A stretch of 64,000 bases of DNA from Crystallibacter permensis (lineage in GTDB: Bacteria; Actinomycetota; Actinomycetes; Actinomycetales; Micrococcaceae). The stretch covers positions 1 to 64,000 of the forward strand of contig NZ_JAODLR010000007.1 in the NCBI RefSeq assembly GCF_025960875.1. Direction: 5' to 3'. Positions 46,916 through 54,790 of this stretch are shown piece after piece. Under the pieces are notes generated by a model that did no database searches, was not told the DNA's origin, and worked only from the letters and a program-made list of their open reading frames with translations. Made by a program: the position numbers and the translations under genes. Each line of letters starts with the position of its first letter. The stretch's first letter is position 1.

Positions 46916-47431
46916 TTAGACGCCGGCTGCGGCGACTTCAACCTCGGTGATCATGTTCTGCGGCAGGAACTCGATGCGGCGCTTGATGTTGCCGTCGTTG
47001 TTCACCCGCATCGGGGCATCGGATACGACTTCGCCGCCGAGGTGGATTTCGTCGCCGGCTTCCCAGTCCTCGGTGGAGTCCTTGTCGGTTTCCCGCAGGT
47101 AGATCCACACGGTGGTGCCGCGGGTCTTGACCGCCTGGTAGCCGCCGTCTTCGCCCGCGATGTCGGCGCCGCCCGGTGCGTCCAAGTATTCGCGGAGGAA
47201 CGTGAGCGCCGTGTCATAGTTCGACGCGCCGAGTGCCTGGGAGTTGCCCTTCTGGCATGCGGCTTTCTCGTTGAACCGGTCGGATGCGGTGTTGGTCCAG
47301 GTGGCGTCGGAGTCGAGGACGGCGCAGGAAATGTCCTGCCCGGCGTTCAACTCGGTGACGGTGGGGATCCGGTCGGCGGGTGCGGTGGTCAGTAGTGTGA
47401 ACTTCTTTTTTCCGTCAGCGGAAACCTTCAC
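46916..47431 (-). CDS. Major tail protein
   Basis: The 171-residue protein starts MKVSADGKKKFTLLTT and is rich in beta strands, as expected of a tail tube subunit (for example TRGTTVWIYLRETDKDS). It sits between the tail terminator group and the chaperones and is followed by a strong stem-loop, both typical of the major tail gene. Confidence 0.85.
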   Translation of the reverse strand: MKVSADGKKKFTLLTTAPADRIPTVTELNAGQDISCAVLDSDATWTNTASDRFNEKAACQKGNSQALGASNYDTALTFLREYLDAPGGADIAGEDGGYQAVKTRGTTVWIYLRETDKDSTEDWEAGDEIHLGGEVVSDAPMRVNNDGNIKRRIEFLPQNMITEVEVAAAGV

Positions 47432-47628
47432 GGCTTCTCCTCCTGTGGGTTCTCCGGCTGTGCCGGTTCGGTTACTCGGATGGTGGCCGGAGTGGCCCTG
47501 ACCCGCCGGTGGGAGGGCGGGAGTTTGAAGTCCTTGGAGAACTTGGGGTTCTCTAGGTAATGCTTGGGGACGCGGCGTTTCTTGCCGTCCGGTCCCACGG
47601 CGGTGACGAATCCGTCGTCTGCTGGCAT
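47428..47628 (-). CDS. Small hypothetical phage protein
   Basis: From the ATG at 47628 (preceded by AGGAG) the protein has 66 residues: a basic N-terminal part (GPDGKKRRVPKHYLENPKFSKD) and a Pro/Glu-rich tail. A longer start at 47661 would overlap the tail terminator gene and lacks a ribosome binding site. It overlaps the major tail gene by four bases. Similar small genes occur here in actinophages; the role is unknown. Confidence 0.75.
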   Translation of the reverse strand: MPADDGFVTAVGPDGKKRRVPKHYLENPKFSKDFKLPPSHRRVRATPATIRVTEPAQPENPQEEKP

Positions 47629-47639
47629 GGGTTTGTCTC

Positions 47640-48059
47640 CTAGTTGGTGGTTAGCCGCCATTGGAGGGGCAGCATGAAACGGGCGGGGGTGACGGTGGTG
47701 TCCAAGATGGGGGCCTGTTGGTTGAATCCGTCGGGGTTTGGTTTGACCCTGCCGGTTCCGACACGCAGGTTTGTGAGCGCCGATCTGACGGGGCCGGTGA
47801 CTGCCCTGCAGATGGCCGGGTTGGCGCCCACGATGGTGGTTTGAAAGTCGAGGATCAGCGTGTCCGTGTCATGGATGCCGCACGCGCTGGGCTCGTCGGG
47901 GTTGTTGCCGACGCCGAACCAGTTCACGATGTACGGGAGGATGTAACCGGACGGATCCACAGGAACCTTCGTGGGGACGTACCCGTCGTACACGGTCACC
48001 CCGGGAACAGTCTTGAGCGCCGCTTCCACAGCCTGATAGAGGGGGACCGGGTCAACCAT
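47640..48059 (-). CDS. Tail terminator protein
   Basis: The 139-residue protein (MVDPVPLYQAVEAALKTVPG) has an alpha-beta pattern with LDFQTTIVGANPAICRAVTGPVR, like tail terminators of siphoviruses. It lies just before the major tail genes, the expected place for the protein that caps the tube and joins it to the head. The family is assigned by order and pattern. Confidence 0.75.
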   Translation of the reverse strand: MVDPVPLYQAVEAALKTVPGVTVYDGYVPTKVPVDPSGYILPYIVNWFGVGNNPDEPSACGIHDTDTLILDFQTTIVGANPAICRAVTGPVRSALTNLRVGTGRVKPNPDGFNQQAPILDTTVTPARFMLPLQWRLTTN

Positions 48060-48420
48060 TCAAACCTTCCTCCCCGAGCTGCGCCATGGCCTGCTCAAAG
48101 GCTGGTGCGCGCCGGTCAGCGGCAGGGCCCATGAACGGTTGCGCCGCCATCTTGCTCGTGCCCAGTTCCACGAAAACTGCATACGATGCGGTCGGTCCGA
48201 TTTCCACCGTGAGGGTGCCGGAGCGGCCAACCGTGCGCAGGTCGGTGTGGCTGATCGAGCCCTTCAAATTGCCGGTGTCCACTGGTGCCAGGTTCTTCGC
48301 GTCCGCCGTAATATCCCTAGCGGTTTTGCGGATGACCAGTTGGGCGCGTGGCCCGGTGCTCTTGGCCGCTTTCTTGATGTCGCCGGCCAGCTTCACGAGT
48401 TCCCCGGTGTCAAAGTCCAC
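48052..48420 (-). CDS. HK97 gp10-like head-tail protein
   Basis: From the GTG at 48420, with AGGAGG six bases upstream, the protein has 122 residues. It shows the HK97 gp10-like features: an N-terminal amphipathic helix, then NLAPVDTGNLKGSISH and YAVFVELGTSKMAAQPFMGPA, which is very typical of the family. It helps to join tail and head. Eight bases overlap the tail terminator gene. Confidence 0.88.
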   Translation of the reverse strand: MDFDTGELVKLAGDIKKAAKSTGPRAQLVIRKTARDITADAKNLAPVDTGNLKGSISHTDLRTVGRSGTLTVEIGPTASYAVFVELGTSKMAAQPFMGPAADRRAPAFEQAMAQLGEEGLNG

Positions 48421-48430
48421 GGCGGGCCTC

Positions 48431-48844
48431 CTAAACGGGGTTCTGCTGGGTTTGGTTGTCCACGCACACAAGATGGCGTTCGAACTCGTAGGACCCGAAC
48501 ATGATGTTCAGGATCCGCAGTTCCCGGCCGATCACGTGCACGATGTCACCTTGTTCGCCGGCGCGTAAGTCCGGGCCGCCGACAGGGCAGGCGACAAGGT
48601 ATTCGCGCAGTGTGGTGGGTTGTTCGGCTGCGGTGGCGCCGCCTTCACGGTTGAGCTCCTGCACCCGCACATCAGCAGTCCACACGGTGACGGACGGATC
48701 CCAGTCCGGCGGGAGCGGGTATGGTGCCGGTCCCTCTGAGATGCGTTTGAAGATCGCGGGGGACTGGCGTGTGCCTGCCATGGTTGGGCGGTGATGCTCA
48801 GCCCAATTCGCGGGGATCACCTGATAGATGGGGAGGGGTGTCAT
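48431..48844 (-). CDS. Head closure (head-tail stopper) protein
   Basis: The 137-residue protein is mostly beta strands with the pattern of DUF6093/head-stopper proteins (EYLVACPVGGPDLRAGEQGD and VIGRELRILNIMFGSYEFER). Its position between the connector and gp10-like genes fits the stopper that seals the portal after packaging. The call is by order and fold pattern. Confidence 0.72.
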   Translation of the reverse strand: MTPLPIYQVIPANWAEHHRPTMAGTRQSPAIFKRISEGPAPYPLPPDWDPSVTVWTADVRVQELNREGGATAAEQPTTLREYLVACPVGGPDLRAGEQGDIVHVIGRELRILNIMFGSYEFERHLVCVDNQTQQNPV

Positions 48845-49209
48845 GGGTACCGCATTTCAGCGCCCTCCGGCCCGGGCACGAACCCGAACGGGATAATGTC
48901 AAAGAACCCTGTCTCAGCGGCTGCGTCATCCGCGTCAGCCTTGGCGCGCAGGCTGGCAGCCTTGGCACGTAGCTCCTTGGCCACCGCGGGGCCGTCCGTG
49001 GACAGATCCTGCGAGGTGATCTTCTTCGACAGCAGGGTTTCCGTGGTCGCCACCGCGTCGAGCGCGTCGGCGGCGGCACGGTAAATGTTCCCGTCGTTCA
49101 GCGACAGGTAGCCGTCAATAATGTCATCCGAGAGGACCGGGGTGGCCTCATCGAGGTCCGCGGTGAGTAGACGAACTTTCCCCAACGGGTAATCAAAGTC
49201 AATTGCCAT
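48841..49209 (-). CDS. Head-tail connector (adaptor) protein
   Basis: From the ATG at 49209 (after GGAGGAACC) the protein has 122 residues and is all-helical: MAIDFDYPLGKVRLLTADLDEA, LSDDIIDGYLSL and LLSKKITSQDLSTDGP. These match gp6/gp15-like adaptors that sit under the portal. It is the first gene after the major capsid gene and overlaps the head-stopper gene by four bases. Confidence 0.85.
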   Translation of the reverse strand: MAIDFDYPLGKVRLLTADLDEATPVLSDDIIDGYLSLNDGNIYRAAADALDAVATTETLLSKKITSQDLSTDGPAVAKELRAKAASLRAKADADDAAAETGFFDIIPFGFVPGPEGAEMRYP

Positions 49210-49234
49210 GGTTCCTCCATTGGGGGTAAGTGTT

Positions 49235-49302
49235 GTGACGGTGCGGGATTCCCAAGGCCACACGGGGCTGATCGAGGGAAAGGTTGCACCCCGCACCGTC
49301 AC
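49235..49302 (-). other. Large stem-loop downstream of the major capsid gene
   Basis: A perfect 13-bp inverted repeat (GTGACGGTGCGGG at 49235-49247, complement at 49290-49302) encloses 42 nt that can form an inner TTCCC/GGGAA stem. It starts 16 bases past the capsid stop and fills most of the gap to the connector gene. It may reduce readthrough or protect capsid mRNA. Confidence 0.65.
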
Positions 49303-49317
49303 GGTCTAGCGGACTGG

Positions 49318-50391
49318 TTACGCGGTACCGTCCGAGCCGTACACGGCGGCGGTGAAACCCTGAGCAGCGCCAGTAACGTGGCGGCCGCGGTACCAGATGG
49401 TGTCGTCGTTGAACGAACCCTCGTTGACCGGTACGTCGCCGCCGCCCGGGCGTGCACCCTGGTCGCGCTTGACGCGGATGTCCACGTTCTCGTGACCGAT
49501 CAGGCCCGTCTTCACGACGGCCGGGTTGTCGGTGGACTTCGCCGGGAGCAGCGCCCACGACGTCGCGGCGGAACCTGCGCCGTTCAGGCGGGCGAATTCG
49601 CGGGACACCTGCAGGGTGATCAGGCCCTTGAACGGGTTCGGCTGGCGGGTCTTCGTGGTCTTAGACCCGGCGCTGACCGTGGTTTCGATTTCCTGCGCGT
49701 TCAGGATCTGCTGAGCACGGAACTGCAAGGCCGGACCAACAACCAGCACGAGCGCGCTGATATCCACGAGCTCGTCGCGGTGGTTGGTCTTGACGGCCTG
49801 CGCCTCGATGGCTGCCTGCAGGTTGTCCGCAGTGAGGGCCTTGGTGTCCACGGTTCCGAAGAAGTCGGTGCTGAGGCCGGAGTCGCCGACGATCAGTTCG
49901 TAAACCTTGCGGTTCTCCGTGTTGACTGCGGCGTTGCCGAGGACCCGCGGGAAGTCGGCGAGATCGGTGAAGTCACGGGACAGCTGCAGTTCCCACGTGA
50001 GGCCGAAGCTCTTACCGGTCTTGCCGGTCTTGATTTCGACGTCCGTTTCGGCGAGGGTGCCGCCCTTGTACTCTTCGCCCTGCGCCACGTCCTCAAAGTA
50101 TTCGTTGCCGAACAGGTCAACGAGCTTCTTCGGGCGGAAGTCGGACAGTTTCCTGTCCAGGGAGAACGGTTCGTACTCCTTGACGGCCGCCTTCTGCGCC
50201 TGCATGGCCTCACGTTCGAGTGCGGCACCGAGCAGCACCGGGAAGTCGGACGTGGTGAACGCTTCCTGCAGTGTGGCCTGGCGGGCGTAGTTGGCCGGGT
50301 TCTGGCCGTCGGAGAACAGCTTGGCTGCCTCGAATACGCGCTCAGCCTGCGTGGGGGCGGCCCGGAAGCCTTCCTTAGCGAGAATAGTCAT
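49318..50391 (-). CDS. Major capsid protein
   Basis: From the ATG at 50391 (AAGGAAGG upstream) the protein has 357 residues and an HK97-like layout: a helical N-terminal arm, an extended loop with a Glu/Lys-rich patch (EYKGGTLAETDVEIKTGK) and a C-terminal beta-rich domain. It follows the decoration and protease genes and is followed by a strong stem-loop. Related phage capsids of this type have phrases such as LVDLFGNEYFEDV. The frame open upstream of 50391 is not coding. Confidence 0.9.
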   Translation of the reverse strand: MTILAKEGFRAAPTQAERVFEAAKLFSDGQNPANYARQATLQEAFTTSDFPVLLGAALEREAMQAQKAAVKEYEPFSLDRKLSDFRPKKLVDLFGNEYFEDVAQGEEYKGGTLAETDVEIKTGKTGKSFGLTWELQLSRDFTDLADFPRVLGNAAVNTENRKVYELIVGDSGLSTDFFGTVDTKALTADNLQAAIEAQAVKTNHRDELVDISALVLVVGPALQFRAQQILNAQEIETTVSAGSKTTKTRQPNPFKGLITLQVSREFARLNGAGSAATSWALLPAKSTDNPAVVKTGLIGHENVDIRVKRDQGARPGGGDVPVNEGSFNDDTIWYRGRHVTGAAQGFTAAVYGSDGTA

Positions 50392-50405
50392 TGGGTGTGC
50401 CTTCC

Positions 50406-50756
50406 TTAGACGCCGGCGGCGGTCTGTGTGGTGTAGCCGATGGGTGCGACTTCGACGGGGCCAGCAGCGGCGGCCTTGGTGCCGAGTGCGACACCGAACA
50501 GGAAGTTGCCTGCGGCGGTGGTGTTCAGGGCGCCCGCGGACGTGATGTAGACGGGCATGCCCTCGGATGCGATGGCGCCGGTGACGGTGAGGTCGTATGA
50601 CCCGTCGAGCCACACGGTGACCTTTTCGCCGGACTTAGCGTCGATCTGGGCGACACCGCAGATGGAGCCGACGCGCACCGGGTCGCCGGACTTGATGTCC
50701 CGGGGTGCGGTGACGCTGATGTGCAGTGCGTTGGTGTAACGCTGGTTCTTGGCCAT
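50406..50756 (-). CDS. Capsid decoration protein (DUF2190)
   Basis: The 116-residue protein is a beta-barrel of the DUF2190 cement type: SGDPVRVGSICGVAQ, VTVWLDGSYDLTV, EGMPVYITSAGAL and FLFGVALGTKAAAAGPVEV. It stabilises the shell and lies between the scaffold and capsid genes, the usual position. Confidence 0.88.
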   Translation of the reverse strand: MAKNQRYTNALHISVTAPRDIKSGDPVRVGSICGVAQIDAKSGEKVTVWLDGSYDLTVTGAIASEGMPVYITSAGALNTTAAGNFLFGVALGTKAAAAGPVEVAPIGYTTQTAAGV

Positions 50757-50759
50757 GGG

Positions 50760-51152
50760 TTACTTACCTCCGTGCAGGGCGGCGACAATGTCGTCGTCGC
50801 TGATGGTCTTCTTGGACTCGGTGACGATCGGGGCCGGTTCGCCTACGCCGTGGACGTTGCCTTCACCGTGTGCGGCCTTGTACTCGGCAGCTGCTTCGAT
50901 GGCGTCGGCCTTGAGGGCTTCGGCGTCGAATGATTCTGCGGCGAGTGCGGCGTTGATGAGCGCCTTGCGTGTGGCCTTCGCTTCGACGTCGCCGAAAGCC
51001 TCAGCGACAATCGACTCTGCGGTGGCGCGGGTTTCGTTGCGTGCGGCTTCGGCCAACTTGGTGCGGGCCTCTGCGAGTTCAGCCTCGGCCGTGGTGGCCC
51101 GGCTGGCGGACTCGCGCAGGTCGGCGAGTTCCTTATCATCAATGGTTGCCAT
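50760..51152 (-). CDS. Nested scaffold protein, in-frame internal start
   Basis: Inside the protease gene an ATG at 51152 is preceded by AGGAGG with an eight-base spacer, as good as any start in this prophage. It opens 130 residues (MATIDDKELADLRE...) with strong coiled-coil character, an Ala/Glu-rich middle and a basic or mixed end. This parallels the C/Nu3 pair in lambda, where the scaffold is made in excess from an internal start. Confidence 0.8.
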   Translation of the reverse strand: MATIDDKELADLRESASRATTAEAELAEARTKLAEAARNETRATAESIVAEAFGDVEAKATRKALINAALAAESFDAEALKADAIEAAAEYKAAHGEGNVHGVGEPAPIVTESKKTISDDDIVAALHGGK

Positions 51153-51983
51153 GTTGGCTTCCTCCTGATTTTCGGTTACCGTCGCCGGGTTCGGGACGGG
51201 GGTCTTGGACTCAGCTGCCTGAGTGATGGGGACGTACCGGGTTTCGATACGCACTTCGACGGGGTCGCCGGTGAGCGCGGCAGTGTTCCCGTTGAGGGTG
51301 TATCCCTGCTGGTAGAAGCGTTCGACGTCGTCCTCGTAGCTGTTGAACCAGACGTTCGAGTCGTCGAAGTCGATGACGTAGCTGTAACCGTCGGTGCTGG
51401 TGCGCAGGGCCACGCGCAACCACTCGCGCAGGTCGTTCGCGGTCGCCTCGGATACCCCATGCTGTTCGACGGCGCGGGTTGCTGCGCGGGCGGATTCGAG
51501 GACTTCGGCGATCTTCCCGCCACGCCCTGCTTTGGTCACGAAGTCCACAGACATGACTTCGACGAGCCTCGTGATGACCCGCTTCCCGCTCGAGTCGTCA
51601 ACCTCGGCGGATGCCCGGATGGACACGCCGATGTCGTCGGCCATCTCTGTGATCACTTCCCGCCAGTTCGGGAACACCTTCGCGTCCGCGTAGGCTGCCT
51701 TCTCTTCGGCGACGTACACGGCGTCGGTTTCGAGGACGGCGGCCAGGTCCTTGATGGTGCGTTCGGGCCGGTCGAAGTTCTCAGTGGCAGACGGGTGATC
51801 GGCGTACATGTGAACCCCGGCGCTGAACAGCTTGTCTTTGACAGCCTGCTCGATCGTCTTAGCCGGGTAATCGCCGGAGGATCCTTCGCCGGCGTCAATG
51901 ATTTTGATGCGGATACGCCCGGGCCCTTTGGCGGGGGTGGCGGTGGCCGACAGGTTGACGGCCTCAGTGATGAGTGTCGGCAT
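50760..51983 (-). CDS. Capsid maturation protease with C-terminal scaffold
   Basis: From the ATG at 51983 (AGGAGG eight bases upstream) the protein has 407 residues. The first 160 form a herpes-like prohead protease domain with a candidate catalytic histidine in HMYADHP (H63), serine in GVSIRASAE (S121), and the conserved strand EVMSVDFVTKAGRGGK (S145). A linker is followed by an acidic coiled-coil scaffold domain (278-407). The protease trims the capsid arm and scaffold. An internal start makes the scaffold alone. Confidence 0.88.
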   Translation of the reverse strand: MPTLITEAVNLSATATPAKGPGRIRIKIIDAGEGSSGDYPAKTIEQAVKDKLFSAGVHMYADHPSATENFDRPERTIKDLAAVLETDAVYVAEEKAAYADAKVFPNWREVITEMADDIGVSIRASAEVDDSSGKRVITRLVEVMSVDFVTKAGRGGKIAEVLESARAATRAVEQHGVSEATANDLREWLRVALRTSTDGYSYVIDFDDSNVWFNSYEDDVERFYQQGYTLNGNTAALTGDPVEVRIETRYVPITQAAESKTPVPNPATVTENQEEANMATIDDKELADLRESASRATTAEAELAEARTKLAEAARNETRATAESIVAEAFGDVEAKATRKALINAALAAESFDAEALKADAIEAAAEYKAAHGEGNVHGVGEPAPIVTESKKTISDDDIVAALHGGK

Positions 51984-52015
51984 GGGCCGGCCTCCTATGT
52001 TGGGGGTTCGGGGTG

Positions 52016-52021
52016 TACACT
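52016..52021 (+). promoter_or_regulatory. Candidate -10 box of the plus-strand zinc-finger gene
   Basis: TACACT lies 8 nt before the ATG at 52030, fitting TANNNT and the leaderless spacing. It is overlapped by the palindrome GTGTACAC, also found in the integrase operator, but GTGTACAC also occurs in coding parts of the prophage, so that link is weak. Confidence 0.35.
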
Positions 52022-52029
52022 TCGCGGGC

Positions 52030-52182
52030 ATGGGGATGGACAACGCGAATGATGGGCCGGAGGAGTGTCCGGGGCACGCGTGGGTGCTCGGCTCGATCCA
52101 GTTGCGCGGCACTGGCGCGGCAATGGTGATGCACTGCCGATACTGCGGGGCGGTCAGCTACCGGGGATCACAACAGGACTAA
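52030..52182 (+). CDS. Small zinc-finger protein on the opposite strand
   Basis: The 50-residue protein has the pattern ECPGHAWVLGS followed by MHCRYCGAVSY, that is, C-x2-H and C-x2-C zinc ligands. Small proteins with this pattern are common in actinophages and usually unassigned. It lies between the protease and MuF genes but is read the other way, has its own likely promoter, and its TAA overlaps the TAG of the MuF gene. An ATG at 52036 would give 48 residues. Confidence 0.75.
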   Translation: MGMDNANDGPEECPGHAWVLGSIQLRGTGAAMVMHCRYCGAVSYRGSQQD

Positions 52183-53234
52183 GCGGCGAGCCGGTGCAGG
52201 TCCTGCACGCTGACGGGGACGATGGAGTCGCGCCACCCTTCGGTGTGCCGAGTCTTCGCCAGGTCGTCCCATGTGATCGAACCGTCGTTGAGCATGCGTA
52301 ACCGTTCGGGGCCCATGATGGTGAGCTGTGAGTCTGGGGTGAGCCCGTCGAACCATTCCCGGGAGTCGCGGATGATGGGTTCGGGTTCGTCGATGTCGAA
52401 TCCGAGTTCCCGCCACGTCTTGGTTTTGGGGATCCGGTCGCACCTGCAGTTCTGGTGTCCTTCTGGTCCGGCTTGTTCGACCGGGAATTCTTGGCCGTGC
52501 ATGGCCAAACAGGCGGGACATGTGCGGGCGGATAACGTGGCGCCCCACAACCATCCGGCGGTGACGTCCTTGTTGGCTTCGTCCGCGGCCTTCGTAGCGG
52601 CTCTATGTGCGTCTAAAGTCTCTGTTCTGGCGATGGTCATGGCCCGTTGGAGTCCGCCGTTGAAGTCGTTCTCTGTTTGCCTCATGATGCGGCGGGCGGT
52701 GGTGCGCGGGTTGTCGCCTACTGCGATGCCGCGGACGAGGTTGCGCCGCATGACCATGATGGAGTCGTCGGAGAGTGGCCGGGTGAGCGAGTGAATGCGC
52801 TCAGTGGTCCTGAGCACCATGGCGTCCATGGTCGCATCCGACACCCGGGAGAACGTGGGCAGGGTGGCCACCTGATGCGCGGCAGGCAGCTGGGATTGGA
52901 TGACCTGTATTTGGCTGGCGGCGGCGTCCAGCATAGTTCGCTGGACGTCCGCCTGCACAGTCACGGATGTCATGTCGGCGAGCTCGTCCAACCGGTCCAC
53001 GGCGAGCGCGAGGGCCGCCCGTAGGCGTTGGTTCCGTGACACTTGGTGCCCGGTGACGGTGCCGTCTTTTGCGTCCGCTAGGAGGTCGGTGAGAGCGTCA
53101 CTGAACTCGGGTGCGAGGGTGTCCCAGGCGTCGATCCACGCAGTTATCAAGGCGAGGGTTTGCCCGTCGATGACCCTGCCGAGTTCGATGCGGCGGGCGT
53201 CGATGAGTGCCAGCGTTTTCTCTGTCACAGCCAT
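52179..53234 (-). CDS. MuF-like minor head protein
   Basis: The 351-residue protein has a helical N-terminal half and a Phage_Mu_F domain (about 190-290): TIARTETLDAHRAA, RTCPACLAMHGQEF and GHQNCRC, with cysteines and histidine that likely bind zinc. Minor head proteins of this type sit inside the capsid and are ejected with DNA. It lies between portal and protease, the usual place. No toxin domain is attached. Confidence 0.92.
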   Translation of the reverse strand: MAVTEKTLALIDARRIELGRVIDGQTLALITAWIDAWDTLAPEFSDALTDLLADAKDGTVTGHQVSRNQRLRAALALAVDRLDELADMTSVTVQADVQRTMLDAAASQIQVIQSQLPAAHQVATLPTFSRVSDATMDAMVLRTTERIHSLTRPLSDDSIMVMRRNLVRGIAVGDNPRTTARRIMRQTENDFNGGLQRAMTIARTETLDAHRAATKAADEANKDVTAGWLWGATLSARTCPACLAMHGQEFPVEQAGPEGHQNCRCDRIPKTKTWRELGFDIDEPEPIIRDSREWFDGLTPDSQLTIMGPERLRMLNDGSITWDDLAKTRHTEGWRDSIVPVSVQDLHRLAA

Positions 53235-53245
53235 GACGCACCGCC

Positions 53246-54778
53246 CTAGACGAATGATTCTGTTTGCTGCCCGTCACGGAACCTGTCCGTGGCGGCTGTG
53301 CCCGCGTTCACTGTCGGGTCGATGAAGTTGCCGTCATCGTCCGTCAGTTTTTCAATGATTTCGTCCGCGTCCTTCACATCAAGTGCGTGGAGGATCAACC
53401 GGAGCGTTTCAACCTTGGGCAGCACCTGGGTTCCGTCGGCCTTGACTATGGCTTCCATGAGAATGTCGAGCGGGGTTTCATCGAGCGCCGGCCACACGAA
53501 CTCAACCGTGGTTTCCGCTTTGCCGTGCAGGACGGCGATGAGCCTGTCGCCGTCGCGCTCCACCTTGCCCTTGAGCGGTCCACGCGGAGCGATGATGGCT
53601 TGTTCGATGACGTAGCCGAGGATGGCTGCCATGGTTTCCTCGTGCACTTCTTGGCGTGCCCGCATTTCGAGGCGTTTCACGAGGTCCATGGTTTGCGCGG
53701 TGGCCCTAGATCCAACCTGGCCGGGGTCTGCCAGCAGGTCAATGACGCTGACACCGAGGGCGGCGGCGATCATGGCTGCCAGCGGGCGGCCGGACTCAGA
53801 ATCGAGTGTGGCGCCGGACTTGGGCATGGCCTCCAACGTGTGGCCCTCAGACATGTTCGCGGTGGAACCGGCGGGCACGTTCGCCAGGTTGGCGATGGCC
53901 CGCGCTTTCTGCGAGTCCGGGACACCCTTCTTGGATGCTGTGTAGGCGATCTTGGCGAGCGCCTTCATGAGCAGCGCCCAGTCTTCCAAGAACTCCTTGT
54001 AGGCACGGGCCCAAGGGAGTGCGGCGTAGGCGTCGCCGATGCCCCACTTCCAATCCTCGAGCCCGTTCACTTTCTCGTGGTAAACCGGGGCGTCCCAGTA
54101 CACTGGGACGTCGCCCAGTTTCTTGGGCTTCGTCAACGGCTGGTATTTGAGTGCCGGGTAGTAGGCTTTCTTCTCCACATCGGTGGTGCCGAACGTCTGG
54201 GTGGCAACGGTTTCCGTCCACACGCGCAAATAGTAGTGCGGGGTCGCCTTATCGCCCGGGGCGGTGATTATCTCGGTTATCTCATCGAATGGCAGGGTGC
54301 GGATCCGGACCCGTCCATCCAATGGGTTGGTGAAGTGGACGAAGAACCGGTTGCCGTCCGTGCCCGTCGCCTTGGACCAACGCTCCCGCGCCTGGGAACC
54401 GGAGAACACTTCTTTGGTGCCCTCATCGTCCAGGAATCCTTGCAACACTTCGTTCACGTCTTTGTCGCGGGCGGCGATCTGCACACCCTGCCCCCACACG
54501 TACGCGTGCCGGATGGCGAGCCCGCGTTTGATGAGCGGGTTGGCGATAGCCATCAGCCTGCCATTCGAGGCGATGTTCTTGAGCCCTTCACGGGTGAACT
54601 CCCGGGCGTAATCAGCGCCGAGCCGCTGCCAGCCAGCATCTTCTGCCGCCAACTGCAGTTGCGCGATGGACTCGGTGGCCACCTCTAACCGGTGGGTGAT
54701 GGTTTCGTACACGCCTTCGCTGAGGGTGACGGTGCCGGTTTCCTGCACGGGCTTGGTGAACCATTCCCTGATGCCCAT
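53246..54778 (-). CDS. Portal protein
   Basis: From the ATG at 54778 (GGAG six bases upstream) the protein has 510 residues. The portal forms the ring through which DNA enters. The order of a DUF/Gp6-like portal is seen: helical wing at the start (MGIREWFTKPVQ), a core with RIRTLPFDEITEIITAPGDK, the stem helix region DVPVYWDAPVYHEKVN to ALAKIAYTASKKG, and the crown with ALGVSVIDLLADPGQVGSRATAQ, typical of portals. A TTG start at 54790 was rejected. Confidence 0.92.
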   Translation of the reverse strand: MGIREWFTKPVQETGTVTLSEGVYETITHRLEVATESIAQLQLAAEDAGWQRLGADYAREFTREGLKNIASNGRLMAIANPLIKRGLAIRHAYVWGQGVQIAARDKDVNEVLQGFLDDEGTKEVFSGSQARERWSKATGTDGNRFFVHFTNPLDGRVRIRTLPFDEITEIITAPGDKATPHYYLRVWTETVATQTFGTTDVEKKAYYPALKYQPLTKPKKLGDVPVYWDAPVYHEKVNGLEDWKWGIGDAYAALPWARAYKEFLEDWALLMKALAKIAYTASKKGVPDSQKARAIANLANVPAGSTANMSEGHTLEAMPKSGATLDSESGRPLAAMIAAALGVSVIDLLADPGQVGSRATAQTMDLVKRLEMRARQEVHEETMAAILGYVIEQAIIAPRGPLKGKVERDGDRLIAVLHGKAETTVEFVWPALDETPLDILMEAIVKADGTQVLPKVETLRLILHALDVKDADEIIEKLTDDDGNFIDPTVNAGTAATDRFRDGQQTESFV

Positions 54779-54790
54779 GCGGGACTCCAA

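Noticed and set aside
52013-52020. GTGTACAC near 52013 as a third copy of the integrase operator
   Set aside because: The same 8-mer occurs inside coding sequence (near 30282 and 38415), so chance and codon use explain it; it is not counted as an operator.
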